A DNA stretch of 64,000 nucleotides from Streptomyces sp. I6 (GTDB taxonomy: Bacteria > Actinomycetota > Actinomycetes > Streptomycetales > Streptomycetaceae), in NCBI GenBank assembly GCA_003725745.1, contig RHDP01000001.1, positions 4,224,501 to 4,288,500 of the forward strand, written 5' to 3'. Positions 61,770 to 64,000 of this stretch are shown here, in pieces. Every line of letters starts with the position of its first letter. The first letter of the stretch is position 1. A program made the position numbers and the translations under genes. The notes under the pieces were generated by a model. It did not search any database. It saw only the letters and a list, made by a program, of their open reading frames with translations, and was not told the DNA's origin.

Positions 61770-63577
61770 TCACCCGGCGGGCCGCTCGGGGCGTACGCGG
61801 GTGCCCAGGGCCCCTTCGGCGGCCCGCCCGAGGGGCCCGGTGCCGCGGGCCTGTCCATCCGCGGTGCCCAGCGCCGAGGCGAACCGGTATCCCCGGGCCA
61901 TGTCGTGCGCGGGGCGGACGCCCGCCCCGCGCACCGGGGCCGGCCGGGGAGCACCGGGTGGCGGCCGGTGCCGGACCCGCGAGGCGACGGGCACCTCCCC
62001 GGAGCGCGCCGAGGCAGGTGATCCGCCGCTTCCGGCAGGCGCCGGCCCGGGGGCCGGCAGGCTCACCTCCACCTGCCCGGCGCCGGTCCTGCGGCGCTGA
62101 CCGGCCCAGTCCTCCACCTGGCTGCGGCAGGCGAGGTCGAGGTGGGACGCACCGCTGAGGTCCACATGGACACGGGGCTCGGCGGCCACCGACTCCAGAG
62201 CGTCGATCAGGCGGGGCAGCCGCAGGAAGGTCGCGTTGCCGCTCAGCGTCAGGCGGGTGACGCCGTCCGCGGACGTGATCCGGGCCGTCATCCGGGACAT
62301 GCGCACGGCTGCCAGGACGATGGCGACGGCCAGGCCCGCGAGCACGCCCTCCAGGAGGTTGGAGACGACGATCGCCACGGTGGTGATCACCATGACGACT
62401 CCCTCGCCGCGGTCGGTCCGCCACATCCGCGGGAAGGCCGCGGGGTCGAAGAGCTTCCAGCCGGCGTGGACGAGGATCCCGGCGAGTACCGCCACGGGGA
62501 CGAGCCCCAGCAGCCCGGGGAGCAGCAGCCCGAACGCCAGCAGCCAGCCGCCGTGCACCACTCGGGAGACCTTGGTCCTCGCGCCGGCCTGTACGTTGGC
62601 CGAACTCCGGGCGATCACCGCGGTGATGGGCAGTGCGCCCAGCAGCCCGCACAGGGAGTTGCCGACGCCCTGCGATACCAGTTCGGCGTTGTACCGGGTA
62701 CGGGGCCCGCTGTGCATCCGGTCGACGGCCGCCGCGCTGAACAGGGTCTCCGCGGAGGCGATGACGGCGAAGGTGACGACCGTGGTGAGCACCCCGATGT
62801 CGAGGAGTCCGGCGAAGTCCCCGGATCCGGGACCGCGACCGCGTCGCGCAGATTGCCGAAGGAGACGCGCTGGACGTCGAATCCGGGGAAGGCCGCCACG
62901 ACCGTTCCGATCGCCACCACGGCCAGCGGCGCGGGCACCCTGCCGACCGGGCCGGGGACCTTCCGCCACGCGAAGCACAGGGCGACGGACAGCACCCCGA
63001 GCAGGAGCGCCGCGCTCCGCTGCGGCTCGGCGAGCGTCCGGCCGAGGAGGTCGGGAAGGCCCGCCAGGTTCCCCAGGGCCGATCCGGTCTGCGGGGAGTC
63101 GGTCAGGGCGTAGGTCTGGCTCAGGATCAGCGGAAGGCCGATGCCGGCGAGCATGCCCTGGACGACCGCGAGCGAGATGGACTGGAAGACACGTCCCATC
63201 CGCAGTGCCCCGAGCAGCACCTGGAGCAGGCCCGCGGCCAGGACGACTGGCCCCAGCAGGCCGAGGCCGTGCTCGCTGACGAACTCCATGACGAGGGCCG
63301 CGAGTCCGGCGGCCGGACCGCTGACCTGGATGCTGCTGCCTGGCAGGAGTCCGACGACCAGTCCGCCGACGATCCCGGACACGATGCCCAGGGCCACGGG
63401 CACCCCGGAGGCCACCGCGATTCCGATGCACAGGGGCACGGCGACCAGGAAGACCACGAGCGAGGCGAGGAGGTCCGTGCCGAGCGAGGACATGCCGCCG
63501 CCGGCCGGTGCGGAGGGCCGCGGCGCCCGGTACGCATGGCGCGGCGGCTGTTTCCGTGAGAGGGAGAGCGTTGACAC
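61770..63577 (-). CDS. SulP-family anion transporter, frameshifted
   Basis: About 602 residues when one base is restored. SulP transporter with about 12 membrane segments (LASLVVFLVAVPLCIGIAVASGVPVALGIVSGIVGGLVVGLLPGSSIQVSGPAAGLAALV, VVQGMLAGIGLPLILSQTY) and a C-terminal STAS-like domain (RLTLSGNATFLRLPRLIDALESVAAEPRVHVDLSGASHLDLACRSQVEDW). The frame breaks at 62819-62822: the coding strand reads CCGGGGACTTC, expected CCGGGGGACTTC (DPGDFAGLLDIGV). GTG 63577 follows AAAGGACC. It lies downstream of a beta-carbonic anhydrase gene, a pairing that suggests bicarbonate rather than sulfate uptake. A Pro/Arg/Ala-rich tail follows the STAS domain. Confidence 0.9.
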
Positions 63578-63644
63578 GATGGTCCTTTCGCGCGCACCGG
63601 TGGCCGGTGCGCGCCGGGGAAGGGCATGGGGGCGGGGTGCGGTG

Positions 63645-64000
63645 TCAGCAGCGGCCGGGATCGCCGTACACCGAGCTGAGTTCCTTCACCTCGGCCGTGT
63701 CGACGCGGTAGTACCAGGCGTGCAGGCCGAGGCGGCCGGCGGCGAGCGCGCGCTCGATCGGTGGGTAGCCCCGCAGCGCCTCGAGCTGGGCCGCGACATG
63801 GCACTGGACGTGGGCCTCCAGCTCGGCGTCGTCCGGTGCGGCACCGCGCAGGGACGACAGAGCGGGGCGGGAGGGCTCGAGCCAGGTCGCCACGCTGGGC
63901 AGCGTGCTCAGGTCGTCGCCGCGGGCCAGAGCGGCCACCGCGCCGCAGTGCGAGTGGCCGCAGACGATGACGTCGCGCACCCGCAGCACGTCGACCGCGT
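63645..64000 (-). CDS. Beta-carbonic anhydrase, C-terminal part
   Basis: The frame is open to the window edge; about 118 C-terminal residues are seen. DVIVCGHSHCGAVAAL carries the zinc His and Cys of the beta class (the first zinc Cys lies outside). ATWLEPSRPALSSL, HVAAQLEALRGYPPIERALAAGRLGLHAWYYRVDTAEVKELSSVYGDPGRC is a typical C-terminus. It interconverts CO2 and bicarbonate. The SulP transporter gene begins 67 bp downstream on the same strand, so the two form a likely bicarbonate uptake unit. Confidence 0.92.
   Translation of the reverse strand, partial: AVDVLRVRDVIVCGHSHCGAVAALARGDDLSTLPSVATWLEPSRPALSSLRGAAPDDAELEAHVQCHVAAQLEALRGYPPIERALAAGRLGLHAWYYRVDTAEVKELSSVYGDPGRC

Overview
The window is chromosomal DNA of a high-GC actinomycete, almost certainly a Streptomyces. 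Nearly every third codon position is G or C, GTG starts and 4-nt GTGA/ATGA overlaps are common, and the gene content is typical: afsQ1/afsQ2/sigQ, accA2/pccB/accE, a teichulosonic-acid-type cell-wall cluster, cya, and a GAF-GGDEF protein. From memory the order matches the S. coelicolor core chromosome around SCO4877-SCO4935. The nucleoside genes also recall the M. tuberculosis lpdA-deoD-pmmB-add-deoA-cdd neighbourhood. I saw no prophage, insertion sequence, CRISPR array, rRNA or tRNA.

Layout. 1-341: end of a TPR protein. 516-8199: a divergent cell-wall glycopolymer cluster with two polysialyltransferase-like enzymes, a GT2, a DUF6716-type protein, a CMP-ulosonate synthetase fused to a HAD phosphatase, and a NeuB-type synthase; it ends in a 64-bp minisatellite. 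8977-17570: M20D amidohydrolase, then a nucleoside ABC importer, cytidine deaminase and thymidine phosphorylase. 17740-24391: Uma2-like protein, STAS protein, ECF sigma factor, L,D-transpeptidase, an MFS exporter with a divergent LysR regulator, and an alpha/beta hydrolase. 24507-27188: adenosine deaminase, a small secreted protein, PspC-like and VanZ-like membrane proteins. 27379-31268: afsQ1-afsQ2-afsQ3 with divergent sigQ. 31833-34898: an SDR-QueA fusion, a uridine-kinase-like protein and a small secreted protein. 35175-38482: deoC with a catalytic plus non-catalytic aldehyde dehydrogenase pair. 38582-44282: PH-domain protein, PIG-V-like mannosyltransferase, phosphosugar mutase and purine nucleoside phosphorylase. 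44482-47841: GGCT-like protein, LpdA-type quinone reductase and a DeoR regulator. 48329-56079: acyl-CoA carboxylase genes (accA2, accE, pccB) with TetR, Maf, small membrane proteins and birA. 56263-64000: cya, enoyl-CoA hydratase, GAF-GGDEF protein, hutH, SulP transporter and a partial carbonic anhydrase.

How the genes work together. The main theme is nucleoside uptake and salvage. BMP lipoprotein, ATPase and two permeases import nucleosides; Cdd, DeoA, Add and PNP process them; a phosphosugar mutase probably converts pentose-1-phosphate to pentose-5-phosphate; DeoC splits deoxyribose-5-phosphate; and the adjacent aldehyde dehydrogenase could oxidise the acetaldehyde formed. These units lie in five transcriptional blocks spread over 34 kb. 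Each block carries a 12-bp palindrome CTACGCGCGTAG (four perfect, one degenerate) close to its start. I saw that motif nowhere else in the window, and I regard it as a nucleoside regulon operator whose regulator I cannot name. It is the best candidate here for an under-described system.

Two general properties matter to any user of this sequence. First, many 3' intergenic regions hold short tandem repeats (8-, 10-, 11-, 64- and 216-bp units), and several proteins carry in-frame low-complexity expansions. Second, at least nine conserved reading frames are broken by a single missing G or C, mostly in G/C runs (deoA, ALDH, pmm, accA2, three in hutH, sulP, probably deoR). This looks like residual indel error in the assembly rather than gene decay.
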